This document shows positions 1-12,366 of a DNA stretch of 64,000 bases, in pieces. The stretch is from Volvox africanus (taxonomy: Eukaryota; Chlorophyta; Chlorophyceae; Chlamydomonadales; Volvocaceae): assembly GCA_030268105.1 (NCBI GenBank), contig BSDZ01000094.1, forward strand, positions 4,622,501 to 4,686,500, written 5' to 3'. Numbering within the stretch: the stretch's first letter is position 1; every line of letters starts with the position of its first letter. The position numbers and the translations under genes were made by a program. The notes beneath the pieces were generated by a model, which was not told where the DNA came from, did not search any database, and was given only the letters and a program-made list of their open reading frames with translations.

Positions 1-56
1 ACACGGTCACAAGCGATACCACCTGCCCTGTTCCTTGTCCCAATTCGCTGCCACAG

Positions 57-3000
57 GCGGATGGAGGCCTGATGCGGGTACGTACGGCGTACGGCCCTGC
101 GTCGCTCGTCCAGATGTTGTCGTGGCTGGCTTACGCGCGCTTCTTACCGGCAGCTGACTGGATGGAGGCGCTCCTTGGGGAGCTTGGGCCATACCTGGAC
201 TCCATCTCCATGGGGATTAGCGGCAGCGGCAGCCGACCCCTTCGCCTGGGCAGCTGCAGCGGCGGCAGTAGCTGTAGCAATGGCAGCAGTAGCTGCAGTT
301 GTACCATTAGCAGTAGTGTCGGGGACCAGGGAAGCCTCCGAGAGCTTGTGTTGAAGAGCTCTAGTAGCCATGAAGAGTACAGCAAGAACACTGTCGACAG
401 GGGAGTCAGCAATCGCAGTAGCGGCGATGGAAGCAGCAATTACATTATGAGCAGTACCATGGGCAGCAACACATCGACTTGCAAGAGCATTATGATCAGC
501 TCGAGCGGCACCAGCACGTGCAATTGGCCTGGTGGCATTATTTTTGGCCCACTTAGTAGCAGTACCAATACGCATTGTAGCGGTAGTATTCATGCCAACA
601 CAGTTCAGAAAATCTTTGTCGATAGGACGGCGGACAGGCCGACGGTGATATCCGGAGGGCGTCTTAGCTGCGACGATGTGACCGACAGCTGCAGCGATGC
701 CACTCGCCGTACGGAGGGGAATCATGGCAACGTGCAAACGCCATCAACTTCATGTGATCCCTCATCTCCCCTCATTACGGCCGATATCGACGGTGATGGC
801 GCCTTTTCTAGATCCGTAGATTTCCGCGTGGTTCCTGAGAACGAAGGGACAGCGCCGCCTCTTCTGCATAGCCAGGCCAGGTCGATTGCAGCCGCGTCCG
901 TGCAGCTGGGTACAGCAGCCCTCACAGCAGCGCCTTACGCTGCGCAACACCATGACGGCCAGGCCAACCCGCATGTTAGGCATTGCGAGGGCCACGCCCA
1001 CAACACCGACAGCTTTAGTCTCAGTACCGGACCGTGCCCTGAAGCTTCGGGGATCGACAACAGCCCCAGCGGCACGGGTGATGTCAATGCGAACAGCATA
1101 CCTGGGACCGGGAGCACCAGGAATACGAATACGAACAGCAGCAGCAGCAGTGGTAAGGGTGGCAGCACCGCGGCTGATTTCGGCTTGGAGGAGCTCTGCG
1201 TACTTGGGAGCGCGTTGGCAGAGCTGCGGTACCTCCCGGAGTGGCCGTGGCTGCACCGTGCCTTGGCAGCGGCGGGTGCGGTGGCCGTGTCATCGTCGGC
1301 GGCGATGATGGGCATGGTTGCCGTAGATCGTGACGGCACCCCAATTGACCACGTAAGCGCGGGCTGCGATGGTTACGTGGCGAAACGGCTACCATCGCCT
1401 GCCGAACCGGTGTCTTCTTTATCTCGGCTAGCCTCGCAGCTTGCGGCACTGCTTTGGCGTTGGGCTGCCGTCACGGCGAACCCCAGCAGTGTCGCCACCA
1501 CCACCGCCGCCGCCGCTTCGGTGGAGTTGTTCGCTGGAGAAATGATGGCGGCGACAGGGCCGCTCCTTTCCGTGATGGGACCGTCCGACCTTGTGCGGTG
1601 CGCGGAGGGAATGGTGGCCCTGCAGCAACTCATGGTTCGTCAACTCGGCTGCGGCTGCGGCGGCGATAGAGACAACAGCGACCAGACCACGAAGTCGTCA
1701 CAAGAGCGACCAGACCACCATGTTGATGCGAGCGACGTGGTGAATGCAGCAGAAAGGGCAACGGAGGTATCCGATGCGCCACGAGCAATCTTAGGTCCCA
1801 GCGCGACCAGTGCTGGCGGCTGGGATGGCGGCGGCCGCGGCGGTGATGATGACCAAGCCTTGACAGGGTCCGCGGCCCTCAGCTCCGCGGCTGTACAGCG
1901 CGCTACTATGCTCGAGCGCTCTGTATCCCTCCTTGTTGAAGATTCCTTTCGTTCAGATGGGTACATCGACGACGGCGGTGGCCGCAGCGGCAACGGCAAA
2001 GGCAGTGAAGATTATGCCTCCGTCAGCCTGGCCACCGCCGTCTCAGTCACTGGCGGGGAAATGAGACGTCCGACAGCATCGTCGGCCGCCGTCGGCCGCT
2101 TGTCCATGCGGTCATGGTGGCTTCAGGTTGAACGGGCAAGCGCCAACGTGCTGCTGACCCGACTGTACCTGTCACCGCAGCCGTCGGCAAGCTTACCTAC
2201 GAGGCAGCAGCAGCGCCCAGAGCCCCAGCTCAAGCCATATAACCTATCAGTGATGCTGCGCTGCATGGCGACCGCCGGCCACGTGCCGTCATCTGCCTGG
2301 CTGCAGCGCTACTGTCAACACACTTTGCCGCTATTGTCGTCGTACAAGGCTCAGGATATCGCGGTAACCATGTGGGCCTTCGCCCATATGCGCCTCTCCC
2401 TGGAAGCGTGCAACACGACTTCGTCTGTACGTGTCGCTGAATCCACCGCAGCCCCGCCTAGCGTTTCACCCCGTGTACAGACTGGGAGCTGCTCGGCTCC
2501 TCTTACTGCGCGGAGTTGCAACGATAGCTATAATAGCAATGGCGGCGTTGACACCGGCGGTGGCTGTGTCGGTGGTGTCAGGGCCAACGCACTTGCCCAC
2601 CAGTTGCAGCGACAGCCGGGAGCCCTGCCAGGTCCCGTGCAGCCACCGTTGCCATCGACAGCACCGTATGTTTCCTTCACCGCAGGACGGCCAGACAACA
2701 TCAGGCTGATTGGATATCGGCAGTGGCCACAATGCCAGCAGTTGCGCGTGCAGCCACGTGAGCCAGCGGTGCGCATTCGGGCGCCACCGGCACTTGGCAG
2801 CTGGATGGAGGCGGCGGTGGGGATGCTGCCGCCGCTGCTGCGCCACTGCACCAGCGCCGACCTGCAAAATATTACTTGGGCGCTCGTTTCTTTGGACTTC
2901 CCGCCGCCGGCCGGATGGCTCCGCCAGTATGAACTAGCAACGCAGCCGCGGCTGCCTTACCTTAGTGGTGCAGCATTGCTTTACAGCCTATGGGCTTACG

Positions 3001-5880
3001 GGAAATTCGGCCACGCGCCGTCCGATTCATACATGGAGGCGGCGCTGCAGGTATATGGATAGTGGGTGATGTGGCATGCGGACAATGGACCCAGATTATA
3101 TAGGTATATGTGTGTAGGATAGGGGGGTACATCACCCGTGGCCACTAACCTGGCAGTCCCTACCTTCCCCGGTGTTTCGGGGCACCCTCATCCAGTCTCC
3201 CATGCCGACTTCTCCGAAATCAGTGGTTTTCCCAGGTTCAGCAGGTATATGTATAGATATAGGACAGGGGAAAAGTCGAGATGGTTGAGTTGCGAAGCTT
3301 TGGTAGCGAAAACGGTGCCAGGATATCTCTTCACATTATCTTGAATCAAGTACCCTGAGTTTGCGGATCCTAACGACACATTATCGCCTCAAATCGTTCC
3401 TCGACGCACATCGTTCCTGCACCCTCTTTTCCTTTGATGCACATGAAGGGGTAATTTTGAAACGGCACTGTGCAGACTCAGTGTTTCTCGGCTCAGGGGC
3501 ATCACTTCCAGCCTGCTCCTATATGCTGTTATGCAGGCCCTTCGTCCGGGACTGCTGGGCGCAGATGCTCACATGCCAGCCGGGCCCCAAGCCTCATCTT
3601 CGTCCCTACCGTTACCACCCAAAAGCTCCCCACATAACCCAGGAGCTGTCGTCACCCCTGCCACCATATCAACCGACACCTTGTTTCGGTCAGCAACTCA
3701 GCCGCCTGCCGACGGCGATAGTCCTGATTACGGCAAAACCGGGGGCGGCGGCGACACAGGAGCTCGTGGTGACCGATGCGGTGTGGTGGAACCTCTGGAG
3801 GCGCAGTCTCTTGCGCTGCTATTGCACAGCCTGGCACAACTTGACTACTTGCCTGCCGAATGGTGGACAACTGAATTCCTTCAGGTGCGTCGCTGGTCTG
3901 GTCTGGTCTGTGTCGTAAACGTCTTACGATGAGCGATGCCTGTATAAGAGAATGAGGAGGAAGAAATGAGGAAGATACCGAGGGCGGGGCGCCTTCTAAC
4001 AAGGCGCGTCAATCCCACGTGGGTAGGCCCTTGAGCTGTGGCTATAGTCAAAGTGACAGAGTAATGAGCAAGCACGACATACAGCGGCTACAATGGTTGG
4101 GAGTATCATGTTGGAAATCCCAGCTTCGAAGGGGCAGACGTACATGCTGACGTAGTTCAGACGGTCTTCCTTGAACGAAGCAGACGGACAAACGGTCCTG
4201 GCGGTGCAAGACACCATGCTATACTTTTCCGTGGGTAGTGCGGATTCCGTGTTCTGACACGCTGCGCTAGGCATCCACGCTACACCGTGCAAAGCTGCCT
4301 TGAGTTTTGACGTTGCTCCCCCATGTCGTGGCTGCAGGCGGTGCTGAAGGAGCTCCCAAGCATGTCCGCCAGGGGCCTGGCCATCTTGCTAAGGGCGTTG
4401 GCGACACTCCAGGTTCGTGGGCGCTAGGTGCCCTGTGCAGGCTGTGGGATCAAGAAGCTCGAAACGTTCTGGTGAAGGAACTTGAGTCCGTGCGAAGCAT
4501 GGCGTTTGTCGTAGTGTTTTCTGTGAAGTGGATTACAGAGGAAATGCGAAATGCAGTTATATGTGCGTGTGTGTGCGTCTCCATGCCTGCTTATAGTGTG
4601 TGGATCAGGCGGAAAACAGTTGCGGCGCAGGCCAAGCGGGTAAAAATGTTAGCAAGGAAATGCTAAACCCGGAGAAGTACCCATGATTTCGTGAAATGTG
4701 ATTCGGAAGCTATTTCAGCAGGGACGAAACACTACTCTCATTTCCTTCGATTGTTTGTGCTCTTCATGCCCTGATACGGTTGAAATTGAGTCGACTAGAA
4801 GTCAAGCTGCTAAGGAGCCGACCTATTTACTATCCTCACGGGCCTCTTTCTTTCAATCAAAAGTGCAGTCCGTAAGCTCGTCGTTGCCAAAGTTCAATCC
4901 CCGTTTTTAGGTCCATGGGGCTCTGGCGCTAGGGCGCATTTCTCGTGGCATCACATATTATCCGTTGCTTTCCCGTATTCCCAAATTCCACCACTCCCAT
5001 TGACTGCCAGGTCTATCCCACGAGACTGTGGCTGGACGCCGTGTTGGATGCTGCAGCCCACCAGCTGCCGCATTTTAGTGAACAGCAGCTGGAAAGCTTC
5101 CTATCTGCATTTGCAGACCTTGCGCCTCGCACGCTACCCAGTCCAACACCGCTGCAGCGCTTCCTATGGGCTTGCCTGCGAGTGGCGCCCGATAACCGCA
5201 AGGTAGAGGCTTATTACCGTCTTCTGGCGGCCTACTTTCCCGCGCCGGCGTCAACACAAGTATCAGCAGTAGCATCAACCGTAACGGAGGCTGTGGCCAT
5301 AGCAGAGGGCGGAGCGGCAACACCACTAGTGCCGGCGCCATCAGTCGTTACCTTGGCAGCGGACCAAGTGCCGCCCCAGCAGGTGCGGGGCAGGGCTGTC
5401 CGGAGAATCCCTCACGCACCTGCGCAATCATCGTCCACTGCGGCGGTGGCAGCATTGGTTTCCGGCTCAGCGCAGGTAAATGATAGACATGCGCAGCGGC
5501 CTCAAAGTCGACCTTTACCGTCGGCTGCTGCTGCAGTCGGTGACACTGCAGCCGCACCAACGCCGCGACTTGCAGCACAAGCATCACGTCGGGGCCAGGT
5601 CCCGGCGACATTGCATGTTCCGGCACGTAACGATTCCGCACATGATGGTGGTTGCAATGGCAACGCCCTGCCATACGCTGTGCAACTGAGGTGCCATGGC
5701 GTGCGTCCTGCGCGTCAGACTGTGAGGCCTCGGCAGCGGGGAGCAGGAACGGCCGGGGAAGGACCACCACGCATCTTAACCGTGCCACGGCAACTGCAGA
5801 TGGCTCCGCCGGAAGCTGCTACTATGCCCGCGGCGGCAGCGACGGACCGGACGGAGATTCTGGAACAGCTGCCAGACTGA
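57..5880 (+). CDS. OPR (octotricopeptide) repeat protein, 5' end outside the window
   Basis: Exons 57-3050, 3537-3884, 4338-4412 and 5011-5880 join in phase 0 and give about 1428 residues. The first exon starts at a good acceptor (pyrimidine tract, then CCACAG), so earlier exons lie off the window. Degenerate 38-40 residue helical repeats are visible, each ending in a pattern like LLxxLAxLxxxPxxWL: for example SLVQMLSWLAYARFLPAADW, DLQNITWALVSLDFPPPAGW, LALLLHSLAQLDYLPAEWW and ARGLAILLRALATL. This is the OPR fold of green-algal factors that bind organelle transcripts to control stability, splicing or translation. The repeats are interrupted by very long Ser/Gly/Asn-rich and Ala/Thr-rich inserts, mainly residues 60-370 and 520-680 of this part. 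The last exon carries one repeat and then a Pro/Ala/Arg-rich tail; I see no RAP domain. The donor after 4412 (GTTCGT) is weak. Family confident; RNA target unknown. Confidence 0.82.
3117..3243 (+). repeat. Dispersed repeat, copy A (127 bp)
   Basis: This block lies in the first visible intron of the OPR gene. It runs from GGATAGGGGGGTACATCACC to GGTTCAGCA and is almost the same, reverse-complemented, as 41641-41767; only about ten single-base differences are visible. Outside these limits the two flanks differ. It is probably a fragment of an interspersed element; I see no coding potential or terminal inverted repeats. Confidence 0.85.
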
Positions 5881-6394
5881 TATTCTGGGAGCGGCCGTAA
5901 TGGCCACGGTTTCGGGGCCTGTAGACCGCTGCTACGGGGTCTGTATATCATCGTAGAGTGCACAGTCATGGAGAAGCCAAAAGCGTCGTGCAAGGGACAA
6001 CCTGCGAAGCAATTTGTATGTGGAAGCCCAGTCTGCTTTATCGCGGCCTCCACCAGGATGCGAAGAACACACAAGCCGCTCGTACCCTCAGTTATGCAAG
6101 GCCTGCAGGGGCTTGGGCCGCGCAGATGGTCCTTTGGGTCAACGGGAAGGTGCACCCCCATGACTGCATGGCATCGTAGGATGGTACGCAGAAAGCAATC
6201 GGAAGCGGTACACTGGATGCATCCGGATGAGAACGTCGGGATAGGACGGGTCGTGGTAGTGGCAATGAGGGGAAGTGGAGCCGTCGAAAATTAGCCTGTG
6301 TTGCAAGAATGCCTCTATGCAGTCCGCTAAGCACGTTCTCTCTGACTATCATTAGGAAAGGGCTTTTGGCGGTTTAGAGGTGGATAAAGGGGGT

Positions 6395-6399
6395 TGTAA
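6395..6399 (+). terminator. Poly(A) signal of the OPR gene
   Basis: This is the first TGTAA, the usual volvocine poly(A) signal, after the OPR stop codon at 5878-5880. It implies a 3' UTR of about 530 nt. Confidence 0.5.
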
Positions 6400-6460
6400 T
6401 GGAATGTGCTGGGGGCACCATGAGTGCCTCTGCGATACCATACTTCGATCAATATGTCCA

Positions 6461-6508
6461 ACGGTTAACAACGGTTAACAGTAGTAGAGAGCGAGTAGTA
6501 GAGAGCGC
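6461..6508. repeat. Two adjacent short tandem duplications
   Basis: ACGGTTAACA occurs twice in tandem (6461-6480), followed directly by two copies of GTAGTAGAGAGCG. The block sits about 380 bp upstream of the RPL4 start codon. Confidence 0.7.
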
Positions 6509-6886
6509 CTCTTTCGTTGATGTTTAGAGGCGATGTCTTATACTTGGAATTCAGAATCATCTCGGCGATAACGAATGAGAGAAGCCTCCCAGCCTAGTAT
6601 CTAAAGTTATGTCCTTATGTTAGATGAAATGTAAGGTTTCCAGAGGGACTTACGCGTGAGGCCAGTGTATCTAGGCTCGCCTTCAAGAAGGCTTTGAAGC
6701 TATAACTGCCTCACTGGATGAGAATTACGATTTATAGACGATATATGACATTCTTCATTGAGTAAGCGAAAGGCTCCGGAGTCGGCTCCAGGGTGGTCTC
6801 ATTTCTCATGGCGAAACAAAGCCTCTTGCTCTTTGCCTAGAAGTTCTCTTCCAGCCCGAGTGGCACCCAGTTTCGTATCAGCAAAG

Positions 6887-9470
6887 ATGGCCGCCTCCAG
6901 GCCCCTTGTTTCTGTTATCAATGTTGAGACGGGCGAGGCTGCGGAGCAGACGGCCCTTCCGGCCGTCTTCACCGCTCCCATCCGCCCTGACATTGTTCGC
7001 ACTATTCACACGAACATGGCAAAAAACAAGCGTCAGGCCTACGCAGTGTTCATGAAGGCTGGTCACCAGACCGCAGCCGAATCTTGGGGCACTGGTCGTG
7101 CAGTGTCGCGTATTCCCCGTGTTCCGGGTGGTGGTACCCACCGCGCTGGTCAGGGTGCCTTTGGCAACATGTGCCGTGGTGGCCGTATGTTCGCTCCCAC
7201 AAAGGTGAGAAAGCGGCGGCTGGATCCAGCGGTTGTCTGTAAGCGGTTCCGTTTCACGGATGCAACATGTTAACTAAGCGTCCTGCATTTCGCTGTGTTT
7301 TAACCACATCGGCTGAGAAGTTGCTGTAGGCGTGAAGGGATCCATCCTTAGCAAGTGAATTTTCAGTAGCAATTGAGCATTAGAGCATGTTCTGTCTTTT
7401 TGACTGTTGATTACGGGTACGGACAAATTTTGTTATCCTTGTCGTTTTCAGGTCTGGCGCCGCTGGCACCGTAAGGTTAACGTAAACCAGAAGCGGTACG
7501 CCGTGTGTTCCGCCTTGGCTGCGTCGGCTCTGCCCTCCTTGGTGCTGGCCCGTGGTCACCGCATTGAGCAGGCATGTCAGGGTATGCGGGTGCAATGCTA
7601 TGGGATGGGGTACGGGTTATTACGGTGGGTATTTCCACGCGGGTTGGGTTGTAACTGGGAATCCTACGTACTTCACCTAAACCCACATGCGCAGGTACCG
7701 GAGGTGCCGCTGGTCCTTAGCGACGCCGTGGAGGGCATCAAGAAGACCTCAAAGGCTTTGGAAATCCTGAAGAAGGTGGGCGCCCTGCCCGATGTGGAGA
7801 AGAGCAAGGACTCGAAGAGCCTGCGTGCCGGCAAGGGTGAGAATGGATCTGGTTCGGGTCTTTCAATTTTGGATGGAGATTTTACGAAACGTCCGACTGG
7901 GCTTAGCAATTTTAAATGGTCGATTAGTGCGGGGTCCCCTCTGCAGTGGCGTTGCTGGCGAGGCGGTGGTGGCAGCATGGTCACAATTGCAACCGCAATC
8001 AAGCAAGGCATAACTATGGGCACTAGTTGCCGGAACGGCATGTGAACGGCATTGGGGCCTCGTACCTTGGATCCTTCGGTTTTTGGTCTTACGGGATCCG
8101 TGGGGAATGCTTGTAGGGGTATCTGCGACGAAAACGCTGTTCTTGTGCTGGGTTTCCAGGAGGGATGAATCAGGGCCGTGGCAATACGGAACCAATCGGA
8201 GAAACTTTCCAAAGCGTTTTCAGTGATAGGGTTACACGGTTGATGGACAGGCCGAAAGGTCAGGTAGCCACAAGGATTGAAAGTTTTGCAAGATATCGTT
8301 TCAGCTTAGCCTATGTCGTATGTGTTGACTATTTGGATCTCTGCAGGTAAGCTGCGCAACCGTCGTTACGTCATGCGCAAGGGCCCGCTGGTAGTGTTTG
8401 CTAATGACGAGGGTATCAGCAAGGCGTTCCGCAACTTGCCCGGGGTGGAGGTCACCTCGGTGGACCGTCTGAACCTGCTGCAGCTGGCGCCTGGCGGTCA
8501 CCTGGGCCGCTTCTGCATCTGGTCCAAGGCTGCCTTTGTGAAGTTGGACAAGATCTTCGGTACCACCACCGTCGAGTCTGAGGTCAAGAAGGGCTTCAAG
8601 GTGCGTGGCTCTTGCAGCATGGTTGCTACGAATAGTAGGCTCGGTCGCATGAATCCCACGCTTTGGGTTGGGCTGGGATCTGTGTTGAGGAGAACTGCGA
8701 CCTAAGTTATGCTGCCCGGTCTCTTACCACTTCCCTTGCCTTTTGGCTAATCGGCTCGTTTGATTGGCTTACAGGTGCCTCGCTCTGTTATGGCCAACAG
8801 TGACCTGGCCCGTATCATCAACAGTGATGAGATCCAGAGCGTCCTCAAGCCGGCCAAGGCTGCTGGTCCCAAGCACGCTCCACTTAAGAAAAATCCACTT
8901 CGCAACCTGGGCGCATTGCTGAAGCTCAACCCGTACGCCAAGGTGTGGGGGCCACCGGTGTAGCAGTATTTGCTATTTGCTTGCTAAGACTTCTTCCCGG
9001 GGTTAAGATCTCTATGCCTGAGTTCAAACGCTAGTGGAATGTGTTCTAATGTGATCTGCTCAGTAACCTAGCCGTTCACCTTCATTTTTTAGGTCGCTCG
9101 TCGTATCGAGATCAAACGCAGTGCCAGGAAGGCTGTGGTGCGTGCGGAGAAGCTGGAGAAGATTGCCAAGGGTATTCCGACTGGGGCCAAAAAGGACAAG
9201 GCTGTCAAGTCCATTGGCAAGGCATTCTACAAGAAGGTGGGTTCGGCCTGCACAAGGCGTGTGTAACTGCTTGCTTTACGTGATCTGTGTTGTCTCGGCT
9301 GTCCTTGGTGCATCACTAGTTCGTCGAATCATAGTCCCCTTGACCATAGAACGCTGCGCTGCCGCCCGCATGCCATATCACAGATGCTTGTGGAGTCGGA
9401 CTACACGGGTGAGGACTACGACCAGTTCTCCCGATGGATTACGGTCCAGAAACAGACGAAGGCTGCCTAG
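6887..9470 (+). CDS. RPL4: Cytosolic 60S ribosomal protein uL4 (L4/L1e)
   Basis: Seven exons: 6887-7204, 7452-7571, 7695-7836, 8347-8600, 8775-8942, 9093-9236 and 9384-9470. They join in frame to about 410 residues, the usual length of eukaryotic uL4. Diagnostic stretches are [20 protein letters not shown] near residue 35, the tunnel-loop region with [20 protein letters not shown], then [26 protein letters not shown] and [15 protein letters not shown], and [12 protein letters not shown] Lys/Ala-rich extension ends in VQKQTKAA. The start is the first ATG giving [10 protein letters not shown]. The second intron uses a GC donor (CAG, then GCATGT), because conservation demands that Q-V be joined directly across it. 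The protein lines part of the peptide exit tunnel and is expected to be essential and strongly expressed. Confidence 0.97.
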
Positions 9471-9744
9471 AGTAGGATCACTTACCGCTTTTGGTCACAT
9501 AGAAACGATGGGTTTCCCGAGTCCTTCCAAGACCCGGCTTGCTGTCATGTACAGCGTGGTCTCCAATTGTTTTGGTGGTCTGCTGGGCATTTTTGGCGAC
9601 TGGGTTGTGTTCGATGCCTCCATCATGGAAGTGGGCAGCGACGTTATGTAGAGGCTTATCTGTTGCGATGTCATGTATTCCGTTTCAAAGACAAACTGTT
9701 CCGGGTACATCGGCATGTCACGCAATCGATCGTGCTGCGCTTCA

Positions 9745-9749
9745 TGTAA
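9745..9749 (+). terminator. Poly(A) signal of RPL4
   Basis: A TGTAA motif lies 275 nt after the RPL4 stop, at the end of a stretch without other signals. Confidence 0.6.
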
Positions 9750-10044
9750 AGGAAGGATGAATATTTCGAGCAGCAAACAGAACATTGGTTCTCGCGATTT
9801 ACTGTCCTGAAAACCGATACGGACTATTTGCAGTAATATATATTAGGAGTCGTCAACATAGCGCTTCCGCTCACCAAAGATGGCCCCGTCTCCCAAGCCT
9901 TATGGATGACGATGTGGGAAATATAACCTTCCGTATGCGTTCATGAGACATATAACCTTCCGTATGCGTGTAGGTATCAAAATTTGTACACTAGAAAAGA
10001 AGCTTCGTCCACAAAGATCATTTGTTATATTCGCACACTATTTC

Positions 10045-10086
10045 TTACATAGCCATTCCTTTGCCTCCAGGTGGACATATTTTACA
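10045..10086 (-). terminator. Candidate poly(A) signals of the kinase gene
   Basis: Two minus-strand TGTAA motifs (10082-10086 and 10045-10049) are the first ones I find downstream of the stop at 12367. Confidence 0.4.
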
Positions 10087-12366
10087 CGAACACCTCTAAC
10101 CCCCACATCCATCTACCATCCACTCGCATCGAAAAACGCAGGAGTACGTCAGAAACATCGAACGCTATCTTTCCCGACGCACCTTAACAAAAAATGCCAA
10201 ATGCAACGTGCACAGCCCTTTTCCCATAACTACAGTTCGCACGGCGCTGTACCCCTACCGAAATACCCGATTGACACGTGCCGTGAGCCCCGAGCCTCCT
10301 TCAAGGCCGTAACACAAGCGGCGTATGAAACAAGGGCTAAAACGAAAACTAAATGTTATGTTCCTTTCCTCGTGCTCCAGTTTTCCTTGTCACGTGCGCC
10401 AGATTTCTCGTCTCAATTGGCATTCCGGATAAAGAAGCGTCCAACCGGTTCCCCAATCCATGCCCCTAGCACCACCGTGCGTCATGGCAAGCTTGGCGCG
10501 CAACGCCCCACGAGCAGAGAACCCGTTAAGCTCCTTGAGACACCTTATATCCATCGAATACATTGGAAGAAGATATTGGCTGGCCGACAGTCAGGTGCAA
10601 TCACGGGCGCTCCTGGTACGGAGTTGCAGGAAAGAAGTTACTGCCACCCCACTTTTGGCGAGCGATCCTGGCAAAACGTAATATATGATGTACAATTCCG
10701 ATGAATGACCATCAGACAGAAAAGTGGCTGGACCGATGATGGAAGAAGACAGACGGGATGCAGATGAACGTACTTCGGCGCTGAACATATCACAGTCCAA
10801 AGAGTATATCGCCGCACTTCAGCGACTAAAAGATTGAGAGCGCGTGTTTCACAAGATGGCCCTTCGACGACGCAGACGGCAGGATGTTATCTCTCCTGTC
10901 TCACGCACTGTGCATCTTCAACCGCAGCAACAGCGGCTACGGCGAGCACTGCGCGCAAGCCACATGTATATGCTTGCCGTATATGCACTTCAGTCATGGC
11001 AAGACACTCGTGACGCTACGTTAAAAATGCCTACACGTCGCCGCCTCTGGCAACCAAGCAACCTTCCAACTGCACCGTCGCCATATGTTGATTATCTCAA
11101 TACCAATAACTCCAACAGCATCCAGTCCTCTGCTCACCTATCCGCTCTTTGAAAGACAACCGTCCAATCGCTGCCACACCGGGGTCTGGCTGCACAGTGC
11201 CCTCCACGCCACCAAGGCAGACCAACAATTAGCAACGATAAAAAGCTGTAAACTGCCAACGTCATCGGCGCCAATAGCGCCTGGATGCTTTCCCCATGGC
11301 CTTCTCGCAAACAGGAGTGGTGCGCAAGCCTACGCCGTCCTGCCGCCATTCCTGCCAGAGGCAAGACCATCGCCATGTCCCCATTGTCCCCATCAATGTA
11401 TCAATCCTTTTCTCCGTGTTACCTTTTCTTGACTTTATCCGAACGGATATCAGTAGCTAACTCCACGTACGTTCGTATGTTCAGTACGTTCAGATATTTC
11501 GCTGTGGTCCACGACGCGGTACATGGGAGGCACATTTGGGGCCTAGCATGGGCTAAGAATCGCGCTTAAGAAAAACGTAGAACTCCGGCATGGATTTGTG
11601 ACCGGAGATAAATGCAAGATGTGGGCAAAGCCATTCCCTCCTGCAGCCGGCCACGCCCCTTTCACGTATTGCCCCTGACTGAGACGCAAGCCAGCCTGCA
11701 AGCCAGCCATTCCCTCCGGCCGCCAAGTAGAAGTCGAAATCAAAGCAACAGTTCGAGTATCCGCCCAGCAGCGGTGAAATCACCAACTATCCAACGCAAC
11801 CGTAAATACAACCATAACCCAAACCGCAACAAAAACATGCCGCAAAATCACATGCAGGAAGAGCCGTTGCCAGCACTGCGCACAGCCGGACCGAGCCCCC
11901 TTAACTTTTCTATGCCCCATTTCAAGGCAGCTAGATGTCAGGATGACGAGCTTAATGCACGAAAACGGGGCGACACCAAGACTCCGCAGACGGGCAACGC
12001 GGCACAAAATATAAAACTTAGATAACGAAAAATCAGCAAGAAATCAACAAGCGTGTGGTCACGTAAACTTTCCAACCACATCTATCCGATTGGATCGGCC
12101 GATGATGAAGACCATCTAACTCCGCTGATCGCGCACGCGCACGCTAACACGGCCCCCACAGACGGGCCCCATACAGAGGGAGCAGGCCTACCGCAAGCCT
12201 GCAACCTTCACCAAGGCCACCAGGTGGCCGGACCCTGAAGCCTCGCCTCACGTGAACTGGGATACGCTTCATTCTCTGCCTCCAGACCCCTGCTCTTCTT
12301 TTTCACCACCGGCCTTTCCATCAGTCGTCTGATAAACCCATGGCGCACTTGTGGCGCCAGGGAAAA

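Larger units (their letters stand above)
5881..6886. other. OPR 3' UTR and RPL4 upstream region
   Basis: No convincing gene. The proximal part is the OPR 3' UTR up to the TGTAA at 6395-6399. The distal part must hold the RPL4 promoter and 5' UTR. The only structure I see is two short tandem duplications at 6461-6508. Confidence 0.5.
9471..12366. other. Convergent 3' ends of RPL4 and the kinase gene
   Basis: There is no convincing gene between the two converging stop codons. The RPL4 3' UTR ends near 9765. On the minus strand the only nearby TGTAA signals are at 10082-10086 and 10045-10049, which gives the kinase transcript a 3' UTR of about 2.3 kb. Plus-strand open frames here (the longest 9943-10704) have no recognisable domain. 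Confidence 0.55.

Noticed and set aside
3138..3344. Short plus-strand frame in the OPR intron
   Set aside because: It is created by the dispersed repeat; the other copy gives a similar frame and has no gene around it.
9943..10704. 253-codon plus-strand open frame
   Set aside because: No domain or coherent composition, and it is antisense to the inferred kinase 3' UTR; probably chance.
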